Shown piece by piece: positions 17,234 through 24,552 of a DNA stretch of 64,000 bases (position 1 is the first letter of the stretch; every line of letters begins with the position of its first letter). The notes beneath the pieces are model-generated. The model searched no databases. It saw only the letters and a program-made list of their open reading frames with translations, and was not told where the DNA came from. Both the position numbers and the translations under genes were made by a program. This stretch comes from Arenivirga flava (GTDB taxonomy: Bacteria > Actinomycetota > Actinomycetes > Actinomycetales > Microbacteriaceae): positions 1,779,809 through 1,843,808 of the forward strand of contig NZ_BSUL01000001.1 in the NCBI RefSeq assembly GCF_030161575.1, in the 5' to 3' direction.

Positions 17234-17534
17234 GACGGCCCAGGGGATCGGCCGGCGCCGCGCCGCTGCGACCGGGACGGTGGGCGTCGACGCCGGATGC
17301 GCTCGCTCGTAGTCGGCCAGCGCCGCACGGTCCTCGTCGCTCGCCTCGCGTCGGTAAGCGGCACGCTGCAGCCCGAGCAGCCGCTCATCCTATGGGCGGT
17401 CGTCGTGCGCAGGGGGCATCCTGCGACGCTACCCGAGCGGATGCGCCCCCGGTCCGCGCTCGACCGGACCGCCTCCCGAGGTCGATACCTTCGTCGCTTC
17501 CGCGCATCCGCTCGCTTCGTCAGCATGGGAGGAC

Positions 17535-17573
17535 GAGGAGCGGATGCGAGGAGCGGATGCGAGGAGCGGATGC
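17535..17573. repeat. 13-bp tandem repeat x3 (GAGGAGCGGATGC)
   Basis: Three perfect adjacent copies of GAGGAGCGGATGC lie in the gap between the amber-interrupted gene (minus) and the small membrane protein (plus). Each unit contains a ribosome-binding-like GAGGAG and the GCGGATGC octamer that is frequent in the window. The rest of 17420-17598 shows no gene. Confidence 0.8.
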
Positions 17574-17598
17574 CGGGAGCAGCATGACGAGGAGCGGC

Positions 17599-17850
17599 AT
17601 GACGAGACGCCGACGGTGGACGGGCACCGCGTGCGGCATCGCGATGATCGTCGCGGGCCTTGGGCTCTACGGCGGCCGCTGGTGGCTGCAGGAGCGGTTG
17701 CCGCTGCTCGACGACTGGCCCGTGCTGCTGCTCGCCGCTCCCGCGCTGCTGCTCGCCGCTCCCGCGCTGCTGCTCGCGGGCACCGCGCTGCTCGTGGCGG
17801 CGCGGCCCGGCCCCGCGCCGGACGAGGATGCGATGCGCGAGCCCGAGTGA
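17599..17850 (+). CDS. Small membrane protein with an internal 21-bp tandem repeat
   Basis: This 83-aa protein has a basic start (MTRRRRWTGTACG), a first hydrophobic helix (IAMIVAGLGLYGG), a short loop and a second hydrophobic stretch built from a duplicated heptapeptide (LLLAAPA twice, then LLLAGTALLVAA). The duplication is a perfect 21-bp repeat at 17724-17765. It ends in an acidic tail (DEDAMREPE). An in-frame ATG at 17584 is also possible. Function is unknown. Confidence 0.55.
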   Translation: MTRRRRWTGTACGIAMIVAGLGLYGGRWWLQERLPLLDDWPVLLLAAPALLLAAPALLLAGTALLVAARPGPAPDEDAMREPE

Positions 17851-17877
17851 ACGCGTCGGCGCGGCCCCGGCGGCGCA

Positions 17878-18019
17878 CGACTCAGCAGCGCGGCGACGAC
17901 TCAGCACCGTCGCGACGCGTCGGCACGAGCTCGACGGCGCGCGGCGGTGCGCGACTCAGCACCGTCGCGACGACTCAGCACCACGAACGGCACCGACTTG
18001 TCGCCAAGCTGCTGAGTCG
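17878..18019. repeat. Hairpin-repeat locus A: one full 68-bp palindromic element plus a partial copy
   Basis: The full element is at 17952-18019, in reverse orientation to locus B. Aligned without gaps to the 50608-50675 copy it matches at 54 of 68 positions by hand count. Its ends are the 10-mer CGACTCAGCA and its complement, and the inner block GGCGACAAGTC is shared. A partial copy begins at 17878 and another CGACTCAGCA at 17897. The remainder of the 17851-18215 gap has no credible gene. Confidence 0.7.
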
Positions 18020-18215
18020 CCGGTTGGCGAGGCGGCGGAGGCGGCGCGGCGGCGGCACCCTCGGCGAGCGCCTCGCCCACTGGTACGAACGCCGCGGCTT
18101 CACCGGCTGAGGCAGCCGCGCTGCTCGCGCAGAACCGCGCCTCCAGGTGGCCCGATCCGTCACCCGGTCCATCGCGAACGACCGGAGGCGCCACCGGGCT
18201 GGGGAGCCGGGGGCG

Positions 18216-18707
18216 TTACCGCCGCCTACTCCCCGGCCGCACCCAGTCGCCGGAGCGGCCGCCCGACTTCGCGACGATGCGCACGTCCTCGATGACGACC
18301 GACTTGTCCATGCCCTTCACCATGTCGACGATGGCGAGCGCGGCGACCGAGACGCTGGTCAGCGCCTCCATCTCCACACCCGTGCGGTCGGCCGTGCCGA
18401 CCGTCGCCTCGACGGCCACCCCGTCGTCGAGGATCTCGAGGTCGACGGATGCACGATGCACGCCGATCACGTGCGCGAGCGGCAGCAGGGTCGGCGTGGC
18501 CTTCGCCGCCTGGATGCCCGCGATGCGCGCCACCGCGAGCACGTCGCCCTTCGGCGCGGTGCCGTCGCGCAGCGCCGCGACGATCTCGGCGCTGCAGCGC
18601 ACGAAACCGCGCGCCGTCGCGCTGCGCACGGTCGGCTGCTTGGCGGTGACGTCGACCATGCGGGCGTGCCCGGAGGCGTCGAGGTGCGTGAAGCTCATGC
18701 GCTCCAT
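18216..18707 (-). CDS. moaC: Cyclic pyranopterin monophosphate synthase MoaC
   Basis: This 163-aa enzyme converts the GTP-derived 8,9-dihydropterin intermediate to cyclic pyranopterin monophosphate in molybdenum cofactor biosynthesis. Signatures include FTHLDASGHARMVDVTAKQP, KGDVLAVARIAGIQAAKATP, LLPLAHVIGVHRASVDLEIL, GVEMEALTSVSVAALAIVDM and KGMDKSVVIEDVRIVAKSGG. The ATG at 18707 has AAGGGG 7 nt upstream. No other moa/moe gene is in the window. Confidence 0.95.
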   Translation of the reverse strand: MERMSFTHLDASGHARMVDVTAKQPTVRSATARGFVRCSAEIVAALRDGTAPKGDVLAVARIAGIQAAKATPTLLPLAHVIGVHRASVDLEILDDGVAVEATVGTADRTGVEMEALTSVSVAALAIVDMVKGMDKSVVIEDVRIVAKSGGRSGDWVRPGSRRR

Positions 18708-18776
18708 GGTCGCACCCCTTGCGCCGACGTCGCCGGCCTCGACAGGCTGGAGGCCTCACCGATGAGAGGACCGCCG

Positions 18777-19709
18777 ATGACGCACGCTCCCGACGACTGG
18801 ATGCGGCCACTGGGCGCGACAGGACGATCCGTCAGCGCCGTGACCCTGGGCACCTCCCCGCTCGGCGGACTCGAGCCGGCGACGGCGACCGAGCTGATCG
18901 CGACCGCGCTCGCCAGCGACATCCGCACCATCGACACGTCGAACGGCTACTCCGACAGCCGCAGCGAGCCGGTGCTCGGCGCGGCGGTGGCCGCCGCGGG
19001 CGGGCTGCCGGCGGATGCGCTCATCATCACGAAGACCGACGCGTCCGGCCGCGACTACTCGGGCGAGCGCGTGCGCGCCTCGGTGCGCGAGAGCCTCGAT
19101 CGACTGCGCCTCGACCACCTGCCGCTGGTGCACCTGCACGACCCGGAGCAGTTCGCGTGGGACGAGATCACCCAGCCGGGCGGCGCGGTGGACGCGCTCG
19201 TCGAGCTGCGCGAGCAGGGCGTCGTCGGCTCGATCGGCGTCGCCGGCGGCGACTCGCGGGTCATGGAGCGCTACGTCGGCCTCGGCGTCTTCGACGCGCT
19301 GCTGGTGCACAACCGGCTCACGCTCGTCGACCGCAGCGCCGACCGGGTCGTCGACGACGCGATCGATCGGGGTATGACCGTGTTCAACGCCGCCATCTTC
19401 GGCGCCGGCATCCTCGCGGCGCCGCGCTCGGGCATCACCGACTACGGCTACCGCCCGGCGAACGAGGCGGTGCTCGGCGCGGTCGCCGCACTGGCCGACC
19501 TCGCCGACGAGTACGGCACCGACCTCGCGACCGTCGCCCTGCAGGCGTCCCTCCGCGACCCCCGGGTGACCTCGACCGTGGTCGGCCTGAGCAAGCCCGA
19601 GCGGATCGCGACGACCATCGCATCCGCTCGTCGCCCGCTGCCCGAGGAGCTGTTCGCGCGCGCCGACGCCCTGCTGCCGCCGGCCTCCGCCTGGCTCGAC
19701 GCCTCGTGA
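18777..19709 (+). CDS. Aldo/keto reductase
   Basis: This 310-aa TIM-barrel oxidoreductase has AKR motifs: TLGTSPLGGL, the catalytic Asp/Tyr region IDTSNGYSDSRSEPVLG, LIITKTDASGRDYSG, LPLVHLHDPEQ and GVVGSIGVAGGD. It is closest in pattern to D-threo-aldose (L-fucose) dehydrogenase-type AKRs. I chose the ATG at 18777 because GAGAGGA precedes it; an ATG at 18762 with GGAGG is nearly as good. Its stop overlaps the GTG of the next gene, so the pair probably acts on the same sugar. Confidence 0.87.
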   Translation: MTHAPDDWMRPLGATGRSVSAVTLGTSPLGGLEPATATELIATALASDIRTIDTSNGYSDSRSEPVLGAAVAAAGGLPADALIITKTDASGRDYSGERVRASVRESLDRLRLDHLPLVHLHDPEQFAWDEITQPGGAVDALVELREQGVVGSIGVAGGDSRVMERYVGLGVFDALLVHNRLTLVDRSADRVVDDAIDRGMTVFNAAIFGAGILAAPRSGITDYGYRPANEAVLGAVAALADLADEYGTDLATVALQASLRDPRVTSTVVGLSKPERIATTIASARRPLPEELFARADALLPPASAWLDAS

Positions 19710-20788
19710 GCGCGCCGTACCGCTTCGCCGTCGTCGGCACCGGCTGGCGCACGGGCTTCTTCCACGCCGTGGCGCGGGCGCTGCCCGAGCGGCTGCAGCT
19801 CGCCGGGGTCGTGGCCCGCAGCGACGGCTCGGCCGAGCGGGCCGCGGTCGAGCACGATGCGCCGGTGCACCGCTCGGTCGCCGAGCTGCTGCGGGGCGAG
19901 CGCCCCGACTTCGTGATCGTGAGCGTGCCGCGCGAGGCCGCGCCCGGCGTCATCGCCGAGCTCGTCGCGGCCGACGTGCCGGTGCTCAGCGAGACGCCGC
20001 CGGCCGCCGACCTCGAGGGCCTGCGCGCGCTGTGGCGCGAGGTCGGGCCGAGCGGACTCGTGCAGGTCGCCGAGCAGTACCCCCGCTACCCCGGGCACGC
20101 CGCCCGCAAGGCCATCGTCGACGCCGGGCTCATCGGCCGGCCCACCTCGGTGCACGTCTCCTCGACGCACGACTACCACGCCTTCGCGCTGATGCGCGGC
20201 CTGCTCGGCGCCGGCTTCGCCCCCGTCACGGTGCGAGCGGATGCGTTCGACGCGCCGCTCGTCGATCCGCTCGTGCGCGACGCCTGGACCGACGACGATA
20301 CGGAGCGGCCGGCCACGACCCAGCTGGCCACGCTCGATTTCGGCGGCGGGCGCTCGGGCCTCTACGACTTCACGAGCAACCAGTGGCACAACCAGCTGCG
20401 CCACCGCCGCATCCTGGTGCGCGGCAGCCGGGGCGAGATCGCCGACGACGCCGTGATCCGCCTCGCCGGCCCGCGCACGATCCTCGAGTCCACGATCATG
20501 CGCCGCCAGCTCGGCTACGACCTCGACCTCGACGGCTACGCCACCGAGCACCTCTCGCTCGACGGCGAGGTGCTCTGGCGCAATGCCTTCCCGGGCACGC
20601 GGCTCTCGGACGAGGAGCTCGCGCTCGCCGACCTGCTGCTTGCGACCGGCGCCTGGGCGCAGGGCGGCGGCGACGCCCCGTATCCGCTCGCCGAGGCCAG
20701 CCAGGACCACGCGATCACGCTGGCGATGCGGCGAGCGCTGGAGGGCGGCGGGCGCGAGACGGTGGCGGAGGAGGCCTGGGCGGGCTGA
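19706..20788 (+). CDS. Gfo/Idh/MocA family oxidoreductase
   Basis: This 360-aa protein has an N-terminal NAD(P)-binding fold (FAVVGTGWRTGFFHAVARAL) and the family's EKP-like site in the form VLSETPPAAD, so the usual Lys is replaced by Thr. The C-terminal alpha/beta domain includes EQYPRYPGHAARKAIVDAGL, then IGRPTSVHVSS, and DYDLDLDGYATEHLSLDG. The GTG at 19706 overlaps the aldo/keto reductase stop. These enzymes oxidise or reduce sugars or cyclitols; the substrate is unknown. Confidence 0.88.
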   Translation: MSAPYRFAVVGTGWRTGFFHAVARALPERLQLAGVVARSDGSAERAAVEHDAPVHRSVAELLRGERPDFVIVSVPREAAPGVIAELVAADVPVLSETPPAADLEGLRALWREVGPSGLVQVAEQYPRYPGHAARKAIVDAGLIGRPTSVHVSSTHDYHAFALMRGLLGAGFAPVTVRADAFDAPLVDPLVRDAWTDDDTERPATTQLATLDFGGGRSGLYDFTSNQWHNQLRHRRILVRGSRGEIADDAVIRLAGPRTILESTIMRRQLGYDLDLDGYATEHLSLDGEVLWRNAFPGTRLSDEELALADLLLATGAWAQGGGDAPYPLAEASQDHAITLAMRRALEGGGRETVAEEAWAG

Positions 20789-20820
20789 TCTCAGGGGCGA
20801 CGCCGGATAGCGTCGTCCCC

Positions 20821-21837
20821 GTGCTCCTGCTCTGCCTCGCCGCCGCCCTGCTGCTCGCGTACGCGGTGCTGCGCCGCCGCGACCCGCGCATGCTGCGCAA
20901 CGGCGTGCTGCTCACGGGAGCCATCGGCACCGGCGCGCTCGGCGCGCTGACCCTGGCCGCGGAGGTCAGCCCGATCGCCTCCGTCGCCCTCCTCGTGCTG
21001 GCGGTCTCGCTGCCCGTGAGCGTGCTCGTCTTCGGCGGGCTGCTCATCGGCAACGGCGTGACGATGCTGCGCCGCGAGGGTCGCAGCCTCGGCAACCAGC
21101 TCTCGCTCGTCGCGGGCCTGCTGGTCTTCGCGCTGCCGGTCGCCGCCATCCTCATCGCCGTCTCGTTCGGCACCGCGGGCCTGGCGATCGCCGCCCTGAT
21201 CGCGCTCGCGTCGCTCTACGCGAGCCTCGCCTTCATCTCGTTCGCCGTCTACTCGGTCGTCTACGGACGGATGCGCCACCGCCTGGACCCCGCCGCGATC
21301 GTCGTGCACGGTTCCGGCCTTCGCGAGGACGGCACCCTCACCCCGCTGCTGCGCGGCCGAGTCGAACGCGCGCTCGCCGCCTACCGCGCCGGACGCGCGC
21401 GCGGCCGCCATCCGCTGCTCGTGCCCTCCGGCGGACGAGGCTCGGATGAGGCGCGCTCGGAGGCCTCGGCGATGGCCGAGCACCTGATCGGGCAGGGCGT
21501 GCCGAGCGACGACGTGCTGATCGAGGACCGCTCGACCACCACCCGCGAGAACATCGAGCGCTCCGTCGAGCTGCTGCGCGAGACCGGCCGCACCGACCCG
21601 CTGCTGCTCGTCACCAGCGACTACCACGTGCTGCGCACCGCGTCGCTGGCGCGCAAGCTCGGCGTCGACGCCCAGGTGATCGGCGCGCGCACCGCCCGCT
21701 ACTACGTGCCCAGTGCGTTCCTGCGCGAGTTCATCGCGCTGCTCGTCGAGAACCGCTGGGTGACCGTGATCGCGCTGGCCCCGCTGGTGCTGATCGCCGC
21801 GGCGATCGTGGTGGCGGAGGCGGTCGGGGCGCTCTGA
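20821..21837 (+). CDS. YdcF/DUF218 family membrane protein
   Basis: This 338-aa protein has four or five N-terminal membrane helices (residues about 1-150), a DUF218 domain (AIVVHGSGLREDGTLTPLLR, LLVPSGGRGSDEARSEASAM, VLIEDRSTTTRENIERSVEL and LLLVTSDYHVLRTASLARKL), then a C-terminal helix. That layout matches long YdcF-type proteins, some of which act on envelope precursors (SanA/ElyC-like). The GTG at 20821 is the first start in this frame after the upstream gene; no strong ribosome-binding site is seen. Confidence 0.85.
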   Translation: MLLLCLAAALLLAYAVLRRRDPRMLRNGVLLTGAIGTGALGALTLAAEVSPIASVALLVLAVSLPVSVLVFGGLLIGNGVTMLRREGRSLGNQLSLVAGLLVFALPVAAILIAVSFGTAGLAIAALIALASLYASLAFISFAVYSVVYGRMRHRLDPAAIVVHGSGLREDGTLTPLLRGRVERALAAYRAGRARGRHPLLVPSGGRGSDEARSEASAMAEHLIGQGVPSDDVLIEDRSTTTRENIERSVELLRETGRTDPLLLVTSDYHVLRTASLARKLGVDAQVIGARTARYYVPSAFLREFIALLVENRWVTVIALAPLVLIAAAIVVAEAVGAL

Positions 21838-21841
21838 CGGA

Positions 21842-21916
21842 TGGTGCCCCTGGAGGGACTCGAACCCCCAACCCTTTCCTTAGGACGGAACTGCTCTTCC
21901 ATTGAGCTACAGAGGC
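21842..21916 (-). tRNA. tRNA-Arg (anticodon CCU)
   Basis: The minus strand folds as a cloverleaf: acceptor GCCTCTG/CAGGGGC, D-stem GCTC/GAGC, anticodon loop GTCCTAA with anticodon CCT, T-arm GGGGGTTCGAGTCCCTC, and an encoded 3' CCA. It decodes AGG. It lies directly downstream of the YdcF-like gene on the opposite strand; no attachment-site duplication is seen. Confidence 0.95.
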
Positions 21917-21968
21917 TGACCGGACCAGTCTAGGTGCACTGCGCCGGAACGTCGGTGACAGTCGGATG

Positions 21969-21993
21969 AGCCCGCCCGCAGGGGCGGCGGGCT
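21969..21993 (-). terminator. Hairpin at the 3' end of the HNH gene
   Basis: Perfect 8-bp arms AGCCCGCC (21969-21976) and GGCGGGCT (21986-21993) with a 9-nt loop overlap the HNH stop codon. There is no T-tract, so termination is likely but not certain. Confidence 0.4.
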
Positions 21994-22489
21994 ACGCCGC
22001 CGGCGCCAGGTACTCGCCCCAATCGGGCTCGACGCGCTCGGCGCCGCGCACCGTCCAGGTGCCGCCGCGGGGCTGCGCCGGCGTGAACCGCAGGCGCCAG
22101 CCCATCTCGGCCGGGTTGCGGTCGCTCTTGAGGTTGTTGCACTTGAGGCAGCAGGCCACGAGGTTCTCCCACGTGTCCTTGCCGCCGCGCGAGCGGGGCT
22201 GGATGTGGTCGATCGTCGTCGCGTGCCCGCCGCAGTAGCCGCAGCGGTGCTCGTCGCGGCGCAGCACGCCCCGACGGCTCACCGGCACGGCCTTGCCGCT
22301 CGCGATGCGCACGTAACGGCTGAGCAGGATGACCGAGGGACGGTCGAAGGCGCCGTGCGTTCCGAAGACGGGATGGTCCCCGTCCCGTTCCAGCACGACG
22401 GCCTTGTGGTTCATCACGAGGATGAGGGCTCGTTTGTAGGAGACCACGGCCAGGGGCTCGTAGCCGGCGTTCAATACCAGGGTGCGCAT
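21992..22489 (-). CDS. HNH endonuclease
   Basis: This 165-aa protein carries a complete HNH motif: CGYCGGHATTIDHIQPRSRG, then GKDTWENLVACCLKCNNLKS. Two CxxC pairs bind the structural zinc and the central His-Asn-His residues form the ββα-metal nuclease site. The N-terminus MRTLVLNAGYEPLAVVSYKR is typical of the actinobacterial housekeeping HNH family. The ATG at 22489 has AGAGGA upstream; longer in-frame readings to 22630 enter the next transcription unit. The cellular role of this family is unclear. Confidence 0.92.
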   Translation of the reverse strand: MRTLVLNAGYEPLAVVSYKRALILVMNHKAVVLERDGDHPVFGTHGAFDRPSVILLSRYVRIASGKAVPVSRRGVLRRDEHRCGYCGGHATTIDHIQPRSRGGKDTWENLVACCLKCNNLKSDRNPAEMGWRLRFTPAQPRGGTWTVRGAERVEPDWGEYLAPAA

Positions 22490-22564
22490 CCGCGTCCTCT
22501 CGCCAGTGCCCGGACGGCTTCCGGGACCACGACTCCCCAGGCCATCGCCCGAACTCGTGCAGCG

Positions 22565-22601
22565 AACAGAAAAGGCACCGTCGATGACTCGACGATGCCT
22601 T
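22565..22601 (-). terminator. Intrinsic terminator of the 33-aa gene
   Basis: On minus, AAGGCATCGTCGA pairs with TCGACGGTGCCTT around a 4-nt loop (two central non-pairs), followed directly by TTCTGTT, giving TTTTCTGTT overall. This is one of the few hairpins in the window with a T-rich tail. The stop codon of the 33-aa ORF is in its left arm. Confidence 0.75.
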
Positions 22602-22701
22602 ACCGATCCCGCGCGTGACACGGCACGCACGGCTCACTGCTGTTCCGTATCCGGAAGAGCGCACGCGCATCCATGGCATGGATGCGGTTCACTCCGGACA
22701 T
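22600..22701 (-). CDS. Novel 33-aa protein with its own promoter and terminator
   Basis: An ATG at 22701 with GGGAG 5 nt upstream opens a 33-codon ORF reading MSGVNRIHAMDARALFRIRN, then SSEPCVPCHARDR, and ending in TAA inside an intrinsic terminator. A TATCCT at 22739-22744 (minus) is a plausible -10 box about 40 nt upstream. The peptide is basic and carries a CxxCH motif that could bind metal. The unit stands alone between the HNH gene and the Ser/Thr kinase. I do not recognise the sequence. The alternative is a small non-coding RNA ending at the same terminator. The rest of 22490-22799 holds nothing else I can support. Confidence 0.6.
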   Translation of the reverse strand: MSGVNRIHAMDARALFRIRNSSEPCVPCHARDR

Positions 22702-22799
22702 GGGAACTCCCGTTCTCGCGATGGACGCTGAGGACGCCAGGATAACCCGGAACCGTGCGCACGCCCAGGGGCGGGGCGAGCCCGGAGGTGACGTTCTCG

Positions 22800-23828
22800 T
22801 TAACTCCCGAGCGGACCGCTGGAGAGCGCGAACGCGACGCCGAGGCTGGCGACCGCGAGACCCAGGAGCACGAGGGCGGCGATGCGCCCGCCGAGGTCGT
22901 TCGGCTGCCGCTCCGCCGAGCGCCGCGCTCCGGCCCTGCCGGCGTGCCGGGAGTGGGAGGCGTCGCGCAGCCAGAGCTCGCGCAGGGTGACCGCGACGTC
23001 GTGGGAGGTCGGGCGCAGTCCCGCCTCCCGAGCGGTCATCGACTCGAGCATCTCGGCCCACCCCTCGGGCAGGCCGTCCGGGACCGTCGGCGGGCGATGC
23101 AACCGCGCGAGCGCAGCCTCCACGGGCGTGCCCGAGTACTGACGCTCGCCGCTCAACGCCTCGATCAGCACGAGGCCCAGCGAGTAGACGTCGCTCGCGG
23201 TGCCGACGGGTTCGCCGAGCACCTGCTCGGGGCTGAGGTAGGCGGCGGTGCCGAAGACCGGGCCGTCGTCCTCGCGGTGCATCGTGTGCACCGAACGGGC
23301 GATGCCGAAATCGGCGAGCTTGACGAGGTTGCGGAACCCGAAGGCCGGGGTCTCCGCCACCAGGATGTTCCCGGGGGTGACGTCGCGGTGCACGATGCCG
23401 CGCGAGTGCACGTAGGCGAGCGCATCCGCCACCTGGCAGCCGATCTCGGCCACCTGCCGGGCCGCGATGCCGGCGCTCTCGGTGAGCACGCCGCGGAAGC
23501 TCGGGGTGTCGACGAGCTCCATCACGAGGTAGTCGCGCTCGACGCCCTCGACGCGCACGGTGCCGGCGTCGAACACCTCGATGAGGCCGGGGTGGCGCAG
23601 CTCGGCGAGCAGACGCAGCTCGCGATCGGCCTGCTCGATCTCCTGCGCCGACTCCGCGGACGCGGCGCTGCGGTAGAGCTTGACCGCGACCTCGCGGCCG
23701 AGGCGCTCGTCCCAGGCGCTGAACACGTCGGCCATGCCGCCGCTGCCGAGGTGGTCCCGCAGCGTGTAGCGCTCGGCGATCGTGCTGTTCGGGTTTGGCT
23801 CGGCGAGCGGATGCAGCGTGTCGGTCAT
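22800..23828 (-). CDS. Membrane-anchored Ser/Thr protein kinase
   Basis: This 342-aa Hanks-type kinase has a Gly-loop LGSGGMADVF (27-36), catalytic Lys K50 in VAVKLY, HRDVTPGN (147-154) and DFG (173-175), then GTAAYLSPEQ and DVYSLGLVLIEALSG. In place of the usual HRDLKPxN the loop has Thr151 for Lys, a change that is typical of Tyr-type or divergent kinases. A C-terminal helix (IAALVLLGLAVASLGVAFAL) anchors it, with almost nothing outside. The ATG at 23828 has GGAGG 6 nt upstream. A sequence shared with the marR promoter lies 56-74 nt upstream. Confidence 0.92.
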   Translation of the reverse strand: MTDTLHPLAEPNPNSTIAERYTLRDHLGSGGMADVFSAWDERLGREVAVKLYRSAASAESAQEIEQADRELRLLAELRHPGLIEVFDAGTVRVEGVERDYLVMELVDTPSFRGVLTESAGIAARQVAEIGCQVADALAYVHSRGIVHRDVTPGNILVAETPAFGFRNLVKLADFGIARSVHTMHREDDGPVFGTAAYLSPEQVLGEPVGTASDVYSLGLVLIEALSGERQYSGTPVEAALARLHRPPTVPDGLPEGWAEMLESMTAREAGLRPTSHDVAVTLRELWLRDASHSRHAGRAGARRSAERQPNDLGGRIAALVLLGLAVASLGVAFALSSGPLGS

Positions 23829-23883
23829 CGCCCGCCTCCAGGAGATCGCTGCCTGCGACTGAACACGCAGGATGCTCGAAATA

Positions 23884-23902
23884 CTAGGCGATCTAACGAA
23901 TC
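23884..23902. promoter_or_regulatory. Candidate MarR operator upstream of the Ser/Thr kinase
   Basis: CTAGGCGATCTAACGAATC matches 15 of 19 positions with the site upstream of the marR gene (24511-24529). It overlaps TAGTAT (23881-23886 on minus), a possible -10 box of the kinase gene. A shared regulator is inferred from this similarity only. Confidence 0.4.
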
Positions 23903-23960
23903 ACGTACAGCGGATGCGCGCAGAGGATGACCCGGGCCCGCTTGCCCCGCTCTCGACGGG

Positions 23961-24485
23961 CTAGTGACCGGCCGCGTCGTCGGTCTCGGCGTCGTCCACG
24001 GCATCGCTCATGCGGTCAAGGAACTGCGCGATGACGGCCGCTTCCTCCGGCGGCAGCGATTCCGCGATCTCGAGCATCCGGCCGTGCATGCGGCCCAGCG
24101 TCGCGCGCACCTCCTCGTCCGAGGTCAGCGTCGGAACGATGACCAGCGCGCGGCGATCCGTGGGGTGCGGCTCCCGCTCGACGTGGCCGCTCTTGACGAG
24201 ACGGTCGATGAGGATGGTGGTGGAGGCCGACGAGATGCCGAGCTCGGCGGCGAGGTCCTTCGGGCTGATCTGCCGACCCGCGCGACGAGCCTGGAGGAGG
24301 AACTGCACGGCCAGCAGGTCGGTCTCGCCCATGCCCATGGCGCTGCGGGTGCGGCGGCGCATGGCGGCTTCGGCCGAACGGTAGCGGCGCATGGCGTTGA
24401 GGACGGAGATCGCCCGACGCGTGCGGTCCTCTTCTCCGTACCAGTAGCTGCCTGCGCGCACCGCGGCTTCGCTCTGGCTGGTCAT
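23961..24485 (-). CDS. MarR family transcriptional regulator
   Basis: This 174-aa protein has a winged helix-turn-helix: SPKDLAAELGISSASTTILI, then DRLVKSGHVEREPHPTDRRA, with the wing residues DRRALVIVP typical of MarR. N-terminal helices (RRAISVLNAMRRYRSAEAAM) would form the dimer interface. TAGGCT at 24492-24497 (minus) is a good -10 box only about 7 nt before the ATG at 24485, so the mRNA is probably leaderless. The candidate operator at 24511-24529 would give autoregulation. Confidence 0.9.
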   Translation of the reverse strand: MTSQSEAAVRAGSYWYGEEDRTRRAISVLNAMRRYRSAEAAMRRRTRSAMGMGETDLLAVQFLLQARRAGRQISPKDLAAELGISSASTTILIDRLVKSGHVEREPHPTDRRALVIVPTLTSDEEVRATLGRMHGRMLEIAESLPPEEAAVIAQFLDRMSDAVDDAETDDAAGH

Positions 24486-24510
24486 CGCAACAGCCTAACC
24501 CGCCTTGTCG

Positions 24511-24529
24511 CTAGACGGGCTAACGATTC
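24511..24529. promoter_or_regulatory. Candidate MarR operator in its own promoter
   Basis: CTAGACGGGCTAACGATTC lies 26-44 nt upstream of the marR start, just upstream of the probable -10 box, and matches the site before the kinase gene. Imperfect half-sites CTAG and CTAA/TTAG are visible. Confidence 0.4.
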
Positions 24530-24552
24530 CCTGCGATGACGCTGCGAACGGG

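Noticed and set aside
17878..18110. A gene remnant ending GERLAHWYERRGFTG
   Set aside because: The frame runs through the hairpin repeats and has no start, domain or ribosome-binding site; the ending alone is not enough.
18216..18707. A molybdenum cofactor gene cluster
   Set aside because: Only moaC is present; neighbouring genes are unrelated oxidoreductases.
21842..21916. tRNA-Arg as an integration site of a mobile element
   Set aside because: No integrase, phage gene or direct repeat of the tRNA 3' end is present in the flanking sequence.
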